A DNA stretch of 5,882 nucleotides, from contig PXQK01000096.1 of NCBI GenBank assembly GCA_003022085.1, positions 1 through 5,882 on the forward strand. Direction: 5' to 3'. Below the pieces are notes generated by a model. The model was not told where the DNA came from. It searched no databases and saw nothing but the letters and a program-made list of their open reading frames with translations. Shown piece by piece: positions 1 to 5,821 of the stretch. This stretch comes from Halobacteriales archaeon QH_10_65_19. GTDB taxonomy: Archaea > Halobacteriota > Halobacteria > Halobacteriales > Haloarculaceae. A program made the position numbers and the translations under genes. Each line of letters starts with the position of its first letter. Position 1 is the first letter of the stretch.

Positions 1-74
1 CACGTACCCGGTCTGTAACATCAAAGGCTGATCGTCACCGTTACGCGAAACTACCGGCCCCACGGATCAGGGTG

Positions 75-189
75 TCATAGGGTCGTGCGTGATTTGTTAC
101 CGCTCGGGAGTTACAATCCGTGGGTTTCAGCCTGTGAAACCACTACTCACCGGGCGTGGGCCTGAAAATAGTCACGCACGACCGTATCA
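75..189. repeat. Concentric imperfect palindrome (MITE-like or large hairpin)
   Basis: Two inverted repeats share one centre at base 132. The outer arms, 75-92 and 172-189, match at 16 of 18 positions, including 12 uninterrupted bases (GGTCGTGCGTGA at 81-92 and its complement at 172-183). The inner arms, 123-129 (GGTTTCA) and 135-141 (TGAAACC), are a perfect 7-bp hairpin with a 5-base loop. The 30 bases between outer and inner arms pair poorly without gaps. A six-base direct repeat, ATCAGG, occurs at 66-71 and 186-191, but the right copy overlaps the arm, so it is weak evidence for a target duplication. The shape suits a small non-autonomous palindromic element or a transcribed hairpin. No transposase is present, so the class is unknown. 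Confidence 0.5.
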
Positions 190-379
190 GGCCGCCTGGG
201 GACACTGGATCGTCGGCTGTGCCGTCGTTAGCTGTCCCGTCGTCTTCAAGTATCTCAGCCAGCTCAGCCCATGTGACGCTGTTTTCGGGCCCGTCAACGA
301 CGACGTTGCCTGCCGACAACGGCTGCTCTCCGGTCGGCTCCCGCTCCCATCCTGTATCCACGCCGACAGGCGGTTCGGG
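143..379 (-). pseudogene. Acidic reading-frame remnant, unknown product
   Basis: An open minus-strand frame runs from just after a stop at 380-382 to a stop at 143-145. From a GTG at 361 it would give 72 residues. The composition is haloarchaeal: about 19 of 72 residues are Asp or Glu, mostly in the middle (for example WAELAEILEDDGTANDGTA). The last residues (LIRSCVT and following) are encoded by the right arm of the palindrome at 172-189, so the true C-terminus may have been replaced when that element arrived. The start is also poor: there is no ATG in frame, and a stop lies seven codons upstream of the GTG. I recognise no family. It could equally be a chance open frame, but the acidic bias makes a decayed gene more likely. 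Confidence 0.25.
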
Positions 380-459
380 TCACAATCACGCCCGGTCGGA
401 AACATGTCTAACAGGTAATGTGATACGGAAATCACCAGACACAGACAGTACAGCCGCCA

Positions 460-473
460 CAACGTATAAGTAT
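460..473 (+). promoter_or_regulatory. Putative TATA element upstream of the HTH regulator gene
   Basis: The AT-rich sequence GTATAAGTAT (464-473) stands out in a GC-rich background. It lies about 38 bp before the ATG at 506. Archaeal transcription normally starts about 25-28 bp downstream of the TATA centre, which would leave a leader of roughly 10 bases. No clear BRE or Shine-Dalgarno sequence was identified. Confidence 0.4.
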
Positions 474-505
474 GGTGAACGACGTATGTCCGGTTAGAAA
501 CAGTC

Positions 506-1465
506 ATGTCCCGGTCCGCACTGGTCGGAAACGTCACCGCAATGCTCGAGGACGCTGGGTTCGTCGTCAGCGACCGGTGTGCGATCCGACCGAAAAGCTT
601 CGACGTCGCGGCCCGCCGGGGCGACGACGTGTTGCTGTTAAAGATTCTCGGCAACATCGACGCGTTCGACGCCAGGACCGGAGCCGAGATGCGGCGGCTG
701 GGCGAGTACATGCACGCGACGCCGCTGGTCATCGGCCTCCGGACGCGCGACGAGGAGCTCGAGCCGGGCGTCGTCTACTTCCGGCACGGTGTCCCGGTGT
801 TCTCGCCGGACACGGCACTGGACCTGTTCGTCGAGGGCGTCCCGCCGCTTATATACGCGGCGCCGGGCGGGCTGTACGTCAACATCAACAGTGAGGTCCT
901 CGCCGACGCCCGCGAGGACCGCGACTGGTCACTGGGTCAGCTCGCACAGGAGCTGGGGGTCTCCCGGCGCACCGTCTCGAAGTACGAGGACGGTATGGAC
1001 GCGAGCGTCGAAATCGCCGCACAGCTAAAGGAGATATTCGAGGAGGAACTGACCTCGCCGGTGTCCGTACTGGAAGGCGCCGAATCGGTCCGCGATGCCG
1101 ACGACATCCCCGAAGCACCGGAGGCCGACCCGGACGACGAGCCGATCGTGACGGTGCTCACCCGCGTCGGCTACGACGTCCACCTGACCGACCGCGCGCC
1201 GTTCAAAACGGTCAGCGAGGACGAGGACGACGGGCAGATGCTCACCGGCCACTCGGAGTTCACACAGACCGCCGAAAAACGCGCACGGATCATGTCATCG
1301 GTCGGACGCGTGGCCCGCATCCGGTCGGTCTACGTTGTCGAGAAGGCCAAACGCGAGTCCGTCGAGGGCACTGCAATCATCGAACAGACGGAGATAGAGG
1401 ACATCGAAGAGCAGGACGACCTCCGGAACCTCATCCAGGACCGCGTCGAAGAAGAACCCGCGTGA
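506..1465 (+). CDS. HTH-type (Cro/C1) transcriptional regulator
   Basis: The 319-residue protein matches in length and layout the archaeal family annotated as 'putative HTH-type transcriptional regulatory protein'. The helix-turn-helix lies at about residues 126-185: [20 protein letters not shown], then [13 protein letters not shown], the classic Cro/C1 pattern in which helix 2 is followed by the [11 protein letters not shown] recognition helix. Residues 1-115 form an N-terminal domain typical of the family, with a hydrophobic strand ending in Lys (VLLLKIL, Lys46) after Asp33. Residues 185-215 are an acidic linker, and 216-300 form a second alpha/beta domain ending in a highly acidic tail. 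The ATG at 506 fits the TATA at 464-473; an upstream ATG at 472 is in another frame. The gene stands alone, with no visible operon partner. It is probably a cytoplasmic DNA-binding regulator; its targets cannot be inferred from this window. Confidence 0.85.
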   Translation: MSRSALVGNVTAMLEDAGFVVSDRCAIRPKSFDVAARRGDDVLLLKILGNIDAFDARTGAEMRRLGEYMHATPLVIGLRTRDEELEPGVVYFRHGVPVFSPDTALDLFVEGVPPLIYAAPGGLYVNINSEVLADAREDRDWSLGQLAQELGVSRRTVSKYEDGMDASVEIAAQLKEIFEEELTSPVSVLEGAESVRDADDIPEAPEADPDDEPIVTVLTRVGYDVHLTDRAPFKTVSEDEDDGQMLTGHSEFTQTAEKRARIMSSVGRVARIRSVYVVEKAKRESVEGTAIIEQTEIEDIEEQDDLRNLIQDRVEEEPA

Positions 1466-1494
1466 TTGCAGGCGGCGACGGGTCACGCGCGATC

Positions 1495-1626
1495 CTAATA
1501 GTGTAGTGCGCACCGACGCCGGTAGTTGCTCAGGAGTTCGAAACACTCGTCGTAAGTGTCGTCATTCTCGTCCAGTTCCACCGGACAGTCCTCCTGCTTT
1601 TCAAACAGTTCGTCGGTGACGCTCAC
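1495..1626 (-). CDS. Small orphan antitoxin-like protein (DUF7557-like), 43 aa
   Basis: A minus-strand frame with a GTG start at 1626 and a TAG stop at 1495-1497 encodes 43 residues. It begins SVTDELFEKQED and continues through ENDDTYDECFELLSNYRRR. This follows the pattern of small haloarchaeal antitoxin-like proteins: a short beta strand, 'sxdelyekl', then 'ddtydevierLL'. It is strongly acidic with haloarchaeal codon use. The frame stays open upstream to a stop near 1661, but no ATG is available, so either GTG is used or the original start is lost. No toxin gene (PIN/VapC or other) lies beside it. It could be a solitary antitoxin relic, a small regulator or a decaying gene. The family assignment is from memory and is moderate at best. 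Confidence 0.5.
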   Translation of the reverse strand: MSVTDELFEKQEDCPVELDENDDTYDECFELLSNYRRRCALHY

Positions 1627-1823
1627 CCGGACTACTCCGCTGACTGAGCGAACTGTATCCTACACAACGTGATGCGCTGCAACTGGGAGGTACCCCGGCG
1701 GTTAACTCGCGCAGCTACTGATACTGACAGACATACGTACGTGAACTGCTGTCCGGGCAACTGAGAGAGCCAGAGGGGCGTGAGGAACCAGACCAGTCGG
1801 GCGACGAGCGGTGCGATACGTGA

Positions 1824-1834
1824 TGATTTATTAT
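1824..1834 (+). promoter_or_regulatory. TATA element of a leaderless promoter for the DUF5789-like gene
   Basis: The AT-rich core TGATTTATTAT (1824-1834) is centred about 27 bp before the ATG at 1857. That is the spacing expected when an archaeal transcript starts at or within a base or two of the start codon. It is the most AT-rich stretch between 1466 and 1856. The rest of that gap (about 1640-1820) shows no reading frame or strong repeat. Confidence 0.6.
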
Positions 1835-1856
1835 GATGTAGACGTAGTACACACTG

Positions 1857-2147
1857 ATGTCCGAAATCCGCCTCTCGGAGACCAGAGATCTGTTCGTTCA
1901 GGAACTGTCGTTTCCAGCCACGTGCGACGACGTCGTCACAGCCTGCGGTGATGTCATACTGCAGGCACCGGGCGGTACCAACGAAGCGATTGCCGATGTG
2001 CTCGCCCGGTGTGACGCAGACGAGTTCGAGTCGACGGACGAACTGGTCGACACGGTCATGCTCTTTGTGAGCAACGACTACGTCGGTCGAATCGGATACG
2101 ACGACCGTGGGAACAATCCGGAGTACGACAACGAGGTGTCGCTGTGA
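1857..2147 (+). CDS. DUF5789-like small haloarchaeal protein
   Basis: This acidic protein has 96 residues, no signal peptide and no membrane segment. Its order of motifs fits haloarchaeal DUF5789-type proteins: an N-terminal 'RLSETRDLF' helix, a 'SFPATCDDVVTACGD' segment, a central 'LQAPGGTNEAIADVL', then 'FESTDELVDTVMLFV' and a C-terminal 'VGRIGYDDRGN' signature. The biochemical role of that family is unknown to me. The ATG at 1857 is supported by the TATA element 27 bp upstream. The stop codon overlaps the start of the adenylate-kinase-like gene (TGATG at 2145-2149), so the two are almost certainly co-transcribed and translationally coupled. This suggests, but does not prove, a shared function. 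Confidence 0.7.
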   Translation: MSEIRLSETRDLFVQELSFPATCDDVVTACGDVILQAPGGTNEAIADVLARCDADEFESTDELVDTVMLFVSNDYVGRIGYDDRGNNPEYDNEVSL

Positions 2148-2722
2148 TGGATACGACAGTCATCTCGGGCGTGCCGGGTGTCGGCGCTTCGGAAGTGTGC
2201 CGGCGCGCCAAGCAACGAGTAGGCGACAGGTATACGCTTCTGAACTTCGGAGATATCATGCTCGAGGAAGCGATTTCTCGGGGTATGGTCTCCGACCGTG
2301 CGGACCTCGGGACGCTGTCACGGCGGGAGACCCACCTCTTGCAGCGACGGGCCGGGGAGTTCATCGAGTCAACTGCCCGTACGAACGCAGTGATGATCGA
2401 CACGCATTTTGCGGTTGCCACCGCTCACGGATTTCTCCCCGGCCTCCGCCCCGAGGTAGCCGACGACATCGACCCGACGCGGCTGGTACTCGTAGAGGCG
2501 GAGCCCAGGACGATTGCCGACCGCCGGGAGGCCGTCGACTACCGGGAGTACCGTGAGCAGGGTGTCCGCGCCATCGAACTCCACCAGGACCTGAACCGCG
2601 CGGCAGCCATGAACCACGCACTCGCTACAGGGTGTCCGGTCCGTCTTGTCGAGAACGAAGCTGCGCCGGAGGAGGCAGCAGAGACACTGGCACGGGTCGT
2701 CACCGAAGGTGATCCGGGGTAG
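2147..2722 (+). CDS. adkA: Archaeal-type adenylate kinase (AdkA family)
   Basis: This is a cytoplasmic P-loop kinase of 191 residues, the usual AdkA length, predicted to catalyse ATP + AMP to 2 ADP. The P-loop is GVPGVGAS (residues 8-15); as in methanogen AdkA (GVPGVGST) the canonical Lys is absent. Other family landmarks follow in order: NFGD (33-36), the nucleotide-contact segment around IDTHF (84-88), GFLPGL (95-100), a short lid-like arginine-rich region (121-139) and HQDLNRAAAM (146-155), which matches the archaeal 'EHQFMNRAAAM' motif. The ATG at 2147 overlaps the upstream TGA by one base; a GTG at 2144 would add one residue and is less likely. Haloarchaea are generally thought to use a bacterial-type Adk, so this may be a paralogue with a different nucleotide substrate. 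The family call is firm; the exact substrate is not. Confidence 0.75.
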   Translation: MDTTVISGVPGVGASEVCRRAKQRVGDRYTLLNFGDIMLEEAISRGMVSDRADLGTLSRRETHLLQRRAGEFIESTARTNAVMIDTHFAVATAHGFLPGLRPEVADDIDPTRLVLVEAEPRTIADRREAVDYREYREQGVRAIELHQDLNRAAAMNHALATGCPVRLVENEAAPEEAAETLARVVTEGDPG

Positions 2723-2755
2723 TCGGCCGCGAGCGGCTTGACGTCCTCTCTGCGG

Positions 2756-3919
2756 TCACACCCGGTGGTCGGCGGTTTCGTCTGTCAGTTTACCCAGGAA
2801 CTTCTCGTAGTCGGTGCCGCCAGTGCCGGTCGTCTCGCCGGTCTGTGCACGGATGTACCCCATGACCTGTCCGAAGTGGACCTTCCTGAACTGCTGCATA
2901 CTGTCGATACAGCGGTTGAACGCCTCGTGCAGCTCCGGGTCGGACTGGTCGCTCACGTAAGGGCGGATGTCGACGTCCTCCTTGAAGGCAGTGATGACTG
3001 CGCGGTGGGACTCAGGCATGTACGTCCGCATGTCGAGGAGCTTTTCCAGCAGGACTGTCGACCCGTGCTCGATCCCGAGCGCGCCGTCGAGCGACGGCAA
3101 CACGCAGCTCTGTGCCCCCGACCCGCCGCGGAGCGTCTGTGGCTCGCCGTCGAGTGCGTCGCCCCCCTCGTAGACGACCTCGTCGAACCCTTCGTAGTAC
3201 GGGCGAAACGACGTGGCGAACACCTCCGGCTCGTTGTTCTGGGACATGCGGCCCATGATCCGTGTCTGTTCCTCCATGGACGCCGCCATCGTCCGGAGGT
3301 GCTCGCGCAGGCTGTCCGGATCGTCAGCCCGGACCGCGTCGTGGGCGTTCGCGGCCGCGACCAGCCCCGGCCCCGCCGCCGCCTCGATCGCCACGTGGAT
3401 GATGACGAACCACTGCTCGTCCGACAGGGACGTAAACTCCTGGACAGTGTCGAGGTTGTCGAGCGTCGGGTCACCCTCCGGGTCGGGCCGCCTGAAGTTC
3501 TGGAGGCTGATAGTATCGTACGAGAGGATGGGTTTTCGCCCGAGCCGCCGGGAGGACTGGTACAGCGGCACCGCGACCCCCGCCGGCAGACTGTCGACAG
3601 GCCCCGACCCGATCTCGTTGACGTACCCGCTCGCAAAAAACCCCGTGAGCAGACAGAGACGCCGGACCTCCTGGTCCGAGAGCTCCTCGAACAGCCCGTC
3701 AGGTGGCTCAGGCAACGCGTCCAGTGCCGGCCGCGACTCCCCCGTCTCGAGCAGCGCCGGGAGCCGCTCCCCCATCTCGTCGAGCGATCGCAGGTACTCG
3801 CTGGCTGCCGGGCCGTGGCTGGCCGTCTCGAACCGGACCAGCGGATCCTCGTTCGGCAGGAACCCGCGGCTCTCGGTGATCCCGTACTGGTCCAGCGCCG
3901 CGGCGCTCCTCTGTGTCAT
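2756..3919 (-). CDS. Indoleamine 2,3-dioxygenase (IDO) family heme dioxygenase
   Basis: The product has 387 residues from the ATG at 3919; IDO proteins are about 400. The family inserts molecular oxygen into the indole ring, turning tryptophan into N-formylkynurenine. Numbered from that ATG, I see Tyr134 in ILSYDTISLQNF, RRPDP with TLDNLD, WFVIIHVAIEAAAG with Phe171 and His175, Phe234 and Arg239 in FATSFRPYYEGF (matching human IDO1 Phe226 and Arg231), RGGSGAQS (264-271), GIEH, MRTYMPESHR, the proximal heme ligand His348 in FRKVHFGQV, and the C-terminal GTGGT substrate-loop motif (365-369). All key residues are present. His175 sits where human IDO1 has Ser167 and tryptophan dioxygenases have a catalytic His. 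A TTG at 3949 would add ten residues; ATG gives the more typical N-terminus. The gene is convergent with adkA and divergent from the aminotransferase. Confidence 0.85.
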   Translation of the reverse strand: MTQRSAAALDQYGITESRGFLPNEDPLVRFETASHGPAASEYLRSLDEMGERLPALLETGESRPALDALPEPPDGLFEELSDQEVRRLCLLTGFFASGYVNEIGSGPVDSLPAGVAVPLYQSSRRLGRKPILSYDTISLQNFRRPDPEGDPTLDNLDTVQEFTSLSDEQWFVIIHVAIEAAAGPGLVAAANAHDAVRADDPDSLREHLRTMAASMEEQTRIMGRMSQNNEPEVFATSFRPYYEGFDEVVYEGGDALDGEPQTLRGGSGAQSCVLPSLDGALGIEHGSTVLLEKLLDMRTYMPESHRAVITAFKEDVDIRPYVSDQSDPELHEAFNRCIDSMQQFRKVHFGQVMGYIRAQTGETTGTGGTDYEKFLGKLTDETADHRV

Positions 3920-3977
3920 CACCCGGGGTTCGAGCCCCTCTGTAATCAAAGTTGTTTTACCTCGAACACATCAGAGA

Positions 3978-3985
3978 ATATAAAT
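3978..3985 (-). promoter_or_regulatory. TATA element upstream of the IDO-family gene
   Basis: Read on the minus strand this is TTTATATT, in an AT-rich patch (3978-3988). Transcription would start near 3955. That leaves a leader of about 35 bases before the ATG at 3919, or places the start close to the alternative TTG at 3949. A 13-bp palindrome abuts it on the upstream side. Confidence 0.5.
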
Positions 3986-3987
3986 TT

Positions 3988-4000
3988 ACACCGTCGGTGT
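3988..4000. promoter_or_regulatory. Palindromic operator candidate ACACCG-T-CGGTGT
   Basis: A perfect inverted repeat with 6-bp arms and a 1-bp spacer lies immediately upstream of the IDO TATA element, where the BRE and TFB would bind. A dimeric regulator bound here would be expected to affect IDO transcription. It is also inside the shared interval with the divergent aminotransferase, but about 120 bp from that gene's TATA. Confidence 0.35.
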
Positions 4001-4113
4001 CACCTGCGGTAATGTGAACAGACAGCTTCACCGATAGACACATATTCCGGGTAGTGTACGGATACGGACAGTAGCACCGGGTGACTGGTCGGGGGCGTCG
4101 TTACGAACCATCA

Positions 4114-4122
4114 AGAGTTATG
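4114..4122 (+). promoter_or_regulatory. Putative TATA element for the aminotransferase gene
   Basis: AGAGTTATG (4114-4122) is centred 29 bp before the ATG at 4147, consistent with a near-leaderless transcript. It is less AT-rich than the other promoters in the window. No Shine-Dalgarno sequence precedes the start. Confidence 0.4.
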
Positions 4123-4146
4123 CGCGCAGGGCGAAAGTGACTACAC

Positions 4147-5271
4147 ATGACGGAGTTCTCACGCCGCGTCGAGCAGGTGTCGATAAGCGGCATCCGGGAG
4201 GTCTTCGAGGCCGCCGGCGAGGATGCGATCAACCTCGGCCTGGGACAGCCCGACTTCCCGACGCCCGAACACGCCCGCCAGGGTGCCGTCGAGGCCATCC
4301 AGTCCGGGAAGACGGACGCCTACACTTCGAACAAGGGCACCGAGTCGCTCCGGGAGGCAATCGCCGGGAAGCACGCCCGCGACAACGACCTCGACGTCGA
4401 CCCGGCGAACGTGATCGCGACCGCTGGCGGCAGCGAGGCGCTCCACGTCGCGATGGAGGCCCACGTCGACCTGGGCGAGGAGGTCATCTTCCCCGATCCT
4501 GGATTCGTCTCCTACGACGCCCTGACCCGTCTCGCCGGCGGCGAACCCCGTCCCGTGGGGCTCCGGGACGACCTGACGCTTTCCCCCGCAGCGGTCGAGA
4601 ACGCGATCACCGACGACACCGCTGCCTTCGTGGTCAACAGCCCCGCCAACCCGACCGGCGCGGTTCAGTCGACCGCCGATATGCGGGAGTTCGCCCGCAT
4701 CGCCGACGAGCATGACGTCCTGTGCATCTCCGACGAGGTGTACGAACACATCATCTTCGAGGGCGAGCACCGCTCGCCGATGGAGTTCGCCGAGAGCGAC
4801 AACGTTCTCGTGGTCAACGCCTGCTCGAAGACCTACTCGATGACCGGCTGGCGGCTCGGCTGGGTGACCGCCTCCCACGAGCGGATCGAGCGGATGCTCC
4901 GGGTCCACCAGTACGTCCAGGCCTGCGCCAGCGCGCCGGCCCAGTACGCCGCAGAGGCGGCGCTGTCGGGCCCACAGGACGCTGTCGGCGAGATGGTCGA
5001 AGCGTTCGAGCGGCGCCGGGATGTTCTCCTCGAGCGGTTCGCCGAGATGGGCGTCGACTGTCCACGGCCCGAGGGCGCGTTCTACGCGATGCCGAGGGTC
5101 CCCGACGGCTGGGTGGACGAAGTGCTCGACCGCGGTGTCGTCGTGGTGCCGGGCGACGCGTTCGGCGAACACGGCGCCGGCTACGCCCGCATCTCCTACG
5201 CCGCCGATCTCGAGACGATCGAGGAGGCACTCAACGTCATGGAAGCCACAACGGAAGCCGTACGCTCGTAG
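4147..5271 (+). CDS. Class I PLP-dependent aminotransferase (aspartate aminotransferase superfamily)
   Basis: This soluble 374-residue enzyme has the full fold-type I motif set: GLGQPDFPTP (31-40), the YTSNKGTESLREAI segment (59-72), TAGGSEALH (92-100), NSPANPTG (164-171; Asn168 contacts the PLP ring), ISDEVYE (194-200; Asp196 binds the pyridine nitrogen, Tyr199 the O3'), the Schiff-base lysine Lys228 in SKTYSMTGWRLGW, Arg236 for PLP phosphate, and Arg348 in YARISYA, the expected carboxylate-binding arginine. It transfers an amino group between an amino acid and a 2-oxo acid. Aspartate, aromatic amino acids and kynurenine are all handled by members of this subgroup, so I do not assign a substrate. 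The gene is divergent from the IDO-family dioxygenase, which makes kynurenine or aromatic transamination worth considering. The ATG start fits the TATA at 4114-4122. Confidence 0.9.
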   Translation: MTEFSRRVEQVSISGIREVFEAAGEDAINLGLGQPDFPTPEHARQGAVEAIQSGKTDAYTSNKGTESLREAIAGKHARDNDLDVDPANVIATAGGSEALHVAMEAHVDLGEEVIFPDPGFVSYDALTRLAGGEPRPVGLRDDLTLSPAAVENAITDDTAAFVVNSPANPTGAVQSTADMREFARIADEHDVLCISDEVYEHIIFEGEHRSPMEFAESDNVLVVNACSKTYSMTGWRLGWVTASHERIERMLRVHQYVQACASAPAQYAAEAALSGPQDAVGEMVEAFERRRDVLLERFAEMGVDCPRPEGAFYAMPRVPDGWVDEVLDRGVVVVPGDAFGEHGAGYARISYAADLETIEEALNVMEATTEAVRS

Positions 5272-5280
5272 CGCCACTCT

Positions 5281-5821
5281 CTTGACATCCTCCTCCGCGT
5301 GAACGCGGAGGAATCCCGAGCGGTGGGAGTTTCAGGTTTGACAGTGCCACCGAGCATCCGGTCGGTCGGAATCCAGCGGGATGCTCGTGATCTGAGGCGG
5401 GTGGGACTGCTGGGAGTGCCAAGCCCCCGGTACTCCTATCCTCGGTCATATTCGGACTCCCGGTGTTGTTTGTGCCACGGGGAGTCCGGCAGACTTCGAC
5501 GGACTCGGAGTTACTTTCGTGGTGCTTTCAAGCAGTCGGGCACTGCATCGGTTCATTGTCGGAACCGACCGTTCACCCGGCTGGTTCCGGATACTGCCTC
5601 GTTATTGCGGGCGGACAGGCCGCCTCCGCAGGACGGGTCGGAATCCGCTCCGTTCCGACCGATTCCTCCATCTGAGCAGGGCGGCCTGTCACTTAAATGT
5701 CCGCGTTGGAAACTCAGGACAGGCGTATAGACGGTGGTCTGTGTCTCTGAGTGACGGCGCGTATCCACGCCGTGAACGACGTGGTATTGCGCCTGTTCCG
5801 CCTATAATAGTTTCAAACCTG
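5281..5821 (+). ncRNA. Large multi-hairpin structured RNA, possible omega RNA/HEARO-like guide RNA
   Basis: This stretch has no convincing protein frame but is packed with stems. They are: 5291-5300/5303-5312 (10 bp, perfect), closing helix 5333-5341/5813-5821 (9 bp, perfect), 5351-5359/5379-5387 (9 bp), 5411-5420/5429-5438 (10 bp with two G-U pairs), 5453-5461/5480-5488 (9 bp), 5532-5536/5542-5546 (5 bp), 5548-5554/5562-5568 (7 bp), 5614-5624/5680-5690 (11 bp) enclosing 5636-5643/5653-5660 (8 bp), 5712-5721/5742-5752 (10 bp, one bulge) and 5756-5793. Internal G-U pairs (5418-5431, 5412-5437, 5761-5788) would be A-C mismatches on the minus strand, so plus is favoured. It follows ten bases after the aminotransferase stop codon. 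It does not resemble RNase P RNA, SRP RNA, tRNA or rRNA. The guide-RNA reading rests on the IS-end sequence at its start. Confidence 0.5.
5291..5312. repeat. Perfect 10-bp subterminal hairpin at the element end
   Basis: TCCTCCGCGT (5291-5300) pairs completely with ACGCGGAGGA (5303-5312) around a 2-base centre; in RNA the loop would be UGAA on the plus strand or UUCA on the minus strand. In IS200/IS605 elements such subterminal hairpins are recognised by TnpA and also form part of the guide RNA next to the guide. It is not followed by a T-rich run on either strand, so an ordinary terminator is less likely. Confidence 0.6.

Noticed and set aside
99..108. Ten-base match (inverted) between the palindrome at 99-108 and the RNA region at 5315-5324
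   Set aside because: Dozens of 10-mer matches are expected by chance in a window this size, and the flanks do not align.
187..732. Minus-strand 181-codon open frame running into the HTH regulator gene
   Set aside because: It overlaps the well-supported regulator gene, has a non-acidic Ser/Arg-rich composition and has no recognisable motif.
2726..2737. GCCGC-GA-GCGGC inverted repeat between the convergent adkA-like and IDO genes, as a bidirectional terminator
   Set aside because: It has only a 5-bp stem and no T-rich tract on either side. Archaeal termination depends mainly on T-runs, so support is too thin.
3921..3945. GGGTTCGAGCCC resembling a tRNA T-arm
   Set aside because: No anticodon arm, D-arm or acceptor stem can be found on either side. 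It is a short GC inverted repeat in the IDO leader.
2738..4012. Long plus-strand open frame (424 codons) covering the IDO gene
   Set aside because: It is the antisense shadow of a high-GC gene: its peptide is rich in Arg and Pro and matches nothing, while the minus strand carries a complete, motif-rich IDO protein.
4159..5277. Long minus-strand open frame (372 codons) opposite the aminotransferase
   Set aside because: The plus strand holds every catalytic motif of a class I aminotransferase. The opposite frame is a codon-bias artefact with no family features.
5291..5312. Hairpin after the aminotransferase as its transcription terminator
   Set aside because: No T-run follows, and the flanking bases match an IS200/IS605-type end better than a terminator.
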